The position numbers and the translations under genes are program-made. A DNA stretch of 42,184 nucleotides from Prevotellaceae bacterium (GTDB taxonomy: Bacteria > Bacteroidota > Bacteroidia > Bacteroidales > UBA932): assembly GCA_031289415.1 (NCBI GenBank), contig JAITPN010000013.1, positions 1 through 42,184 on the forward strand, read 5' to 3'. Within the stretch, counting starts at the first letter, position 1, and each line of letters begins with the position of its first letter. This document shows positions 40,726 to 42,184 of the stretch, in pieces. The notes beneath the pieces were generated by a model that had not been told where the DNA came from, searched no databases, and worked only from the letters and a program-made list of their open reading frames with translations.

Positions 40726-41796
40726 ATGAAATTTTTACTTCATAACTTTTTGCGTCCACGATGGCGTACCGTGCTGTTCACCCTGTTGGCGCTCGCAGGC
40801 AGCGTTTTTATTTTCTCAGGGTTGGGCTATTATTATTGCTATTATGCGCCCAATGTAACGGCGGCGGGCGGGGCGGCGTACCTGTATATCCATGCCGGCG
40901 CTACGTACGGCGAGGTGATCGACAGCCTCGACCGCCTGAACGTGTTGCGCAACGCCGCGACGTTCCGCCGTGCGGCTGAGCGCGAACATTATCCCGACAA
41001 TATTCATGCCGGACGTTACAAATTGACGTCGGGCATGAGCAATAAAATGCTGATACGCCTACTGCTGCTGGGGTCGGAAGAACCCGTGCGGTTGACGCTG
41101 GCGGGGCATATCCGTACCAACCGGCGGCTGGCTGATTTGATGTCGCGCTACATAGAGCCGGACAGCCTCATGCTGCTCGCCGCGTTGAACGACGCGCAGT
41201 TGACCGCCGAATACGGCTTTACGCCCGCTACAATCATGGGGATGTTTATTCCCGACACGTACGAAGTGTATTGGGGCATTACGGTCAAAGCGTTGCTCAA
41301 GCGCATGAAGCGCGAGTACGACGCTTTCTGGAACGGCGACCGGCGCGCCAAAGCCGCCGCCCTCGGCATGACGCAGCAAGAAGTGGTTACGCTCGCGTCC
41401 ATCGTCTATGAAGAAACGTTGAAACCGAGCGAAATGCCGCGCGTGGCAGGCGTGTACGTCAACCGCCTGACGAAGGGCATCCCCCTGCAAGCCGACCCGA
41501 CGTTGAAGTACGCCGTCGGCGATTTTACGCTGCGGCGCATACTCAACCGCCATAAGACGGTGGAGTCGCCCTACAACACGTATCTCTACGCAGGACTTCC
41601 GCCCGGACCTATCTGCGTGCCGCCCGCCGCCGCTATCGACGCCGTGCTGAATTGCGAACGCCACGAGTATCTCTATTTTTGCGCCAAAGCCGACTTCAGC
41701 GGCTACCACAGCTTTTCCAAAACGCTCGCGCAACACAACGAGTATGCCTGCGCCTATCACGAAGCCCTCGATGAACGGGCGAAAAATGCCCAATGA
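40726..41796 (+). CDS. mltG: Endolytic murein transglycosylase MltG
   Basis: An inner-membrane, periplasm-facing lytic transglycosylase that cuts nascent glycan strands and sets their length. The 356 residues begin with a basic tip and one membrane segment (about 15-40). A LysM-like region follows (AAYLYIHAGATYGEVIDSLD; HAGRYKLTSGMSNKMLIRLL), then the YceG domain. Catalytic Glu230 lies in LASIVYEET, followed by MPRVAGVYVNRLTKGIPLQ and ADPTLKYAVG. The motif SPYNTYLYAGLPPGPI and the closing FCAKADFSGYHSFSKTLAQHN are standard. Divergent from the DUF7935-like gene. Confidence 0.94.
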   Translation: MKFLLHNFLRPRWRTVLFTLLALAGSVFIFSGLGYYYCYYAPNVTAAGGAAYLYIHAGATYGEVIDSLDRLNVLRNAATFRRAAEREHYPDNIHAGRYKLTSGMSNKMLIRLLLLGSEEPVRLTLAGHIRTNRRLADLMSRYIEPDSLMLLAALNDAQLTAEYGFTPATIMGMFIPDTYEVYWGITVKALLKRMKREYDAFWNGDRRAKAAALGMTQQEVVTLASIVYEETLKPSEMPRVAGVYVNRLTKGIPLQADPTLKYAVGDFTLRRILNRHKTVESPYNTYLYAGLPPGPICVPPAAAIDAVLNCERHEYLYFCAKADFSGYHSFSKTLAQHNEYACAYHEALDERAKNAQ

Positions 41797-41825
41797 AACT
41801 TACCAAAAAAACCAAGAAAAAGTTA

Positions 41826-41833
41826 TAACTTTG
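41826..41833 (+). promoter_or_regulatory. -7 promoter box of the adenine methylase
   Basis: TAACTTTG, 22 bases before the ATG at 41856. No clear -33 is visible. Confidence 0.5.
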
Positions 41834-41855
41834 CATGTAGTAAACGAATAAAAAT

Positions 41856-42184
41856 ATGACAATAAAAGCGAAACCGTTTTTGAAATGGGCGGGTGGCAAA
41901 ACACAATTAATTAACGATATAGCAAAATCGTTACCAAACGAAATGGTAAAATCAAAATTTACCTACATTGAGCCATTTGTAGGAAGTGGCGCTGTTTTGT
42001 TTTGGATACTCAACAACTTTCCAAACATGGAAAAGGCTGTAATCAATGATATTAATGAAGATTTAATAAATACATACAAATCAATTGCTTCAAATCCGAA
42101 AGAATTGATTTCGATTCTTGAAATTCTGCAAAATGAATTTCACACATTGGAAGGCAACGAGGAAAGCAAAAAACAGTACTACTA
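41856..42184 (+). CDS. DNA adenine methylase, D12 class (Dam/DpnII-like), 3' truncated
   Basis: The first 109 codons of a D12-class N6-adenine methyltransferase, cut by the window edge. FLKWAGGKTQLIN is the SAM-binding motif of this class. YIEPFVGSGAVLFWIL is the next, and VINDINEDLINTYKSI follows in the expected order. The catalytic DPPY would lie beyond the window. It is a new transcription unit after mltG. It could be a solitary methylase or the first gene of a type II restriction-modification system; what follows would decide. Confidence 0.9.
   Translation, partial: MTIKAKPFLKWAGGKTQLINDIAKSLPNEMVKSKFTYIEPFVGSGAVLFWILNNFPNMEKAVINDINEDLINTYKSIASNPKELISILEILQNEFHTLEGNEESKKQYY

Overview
The window comes from a member of the Bacteroidales (phylum Bacteroidota). 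The grounds are: many start regions carry the Bacteroidota -7 box TAnnTTTG, in the best cases with a TTG or TTTG 19-20 bases further upstream; genes generally lack Shine-Dalgarno sequences; one giant secreted protein ends in a type IX secretion (T9SS) sorting domain; and the lineage-typical families are present (DUF4491, DUF7935-like, Ig-like 'CANxxxPxGG' lipoprotein, TolB-like and six-bladed beta-propeller lipoproteins, a long-form IspG). I cannot place it below order level. No tRNA, rRNA, CRISPR array, complete insertion sequence or prophage is visible.

Layout. 1-203: palindromic intergenic repeats. 204-6761 (-): a 2185-residue T9SS surface protein. 6989-13946 (+): a five-gene run, pgk, sppA, Ig-like lipoprotein, beta-barrel protein and ispG, mostly touching or overlapping, read from a clear promoter before pgk. 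13947-14323: decayed repeats, then a small toxin-antitoxin pair. 14969-18320 (-): a TM2-like protein, then an MTA/SAH deaminase overlapping a catalytically dead GH16-fold protein, with a tiny possibly frameshifted membrane-peptide ORF in front. 18560-19200: a dense field of hairpins. 19219-20352 (-): a class II Fic protein. 20637-22835 (+): an SDR and ALDH3-type pair, probably handling lipophilic alcohols and aldehydes. 22848-26694: DUF4491, aroA, and an rlmI/CDF transporter pair. 26986-28209: an unrecognised exported protein. 28391-31857: rpsA and a C-terminal processing protease. 31896-32799: a palindromic 21-bp tandem-repeat ORF with its own promoter and an uncharacterised 222-residue protein. 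32883-35818: two beta-propeller lipoproteins and a small exported protein. 35902-39246: cstA, then a radical-SAM/HhH protein and its DUF4130 partner (putative DNA repair or modification pair). 39252-40668 (-): lipid kinase and DUF7935-like protein. 40726-41796 (+): mltG. 41856-end: a DNA adenine methylase cut by the window edge.

Most of the window is housekeeping sequence. The less ordinary material is: (i) the repeat families, one of which has been captured as coding sequence at the 5' end of ispG; (ii) the nested-hairpin element at 18604-18764; (iii) the palindromic 21-bp repeat ORF coupled to an unknown family; (iv) the radical-SAM plus DUF4130 pair; (v) the GH16-fold pseudoenzyme fused operonically to a nucleoside deaminase; and (vi) an IspG with a shortened insert and an altered active-site loop.
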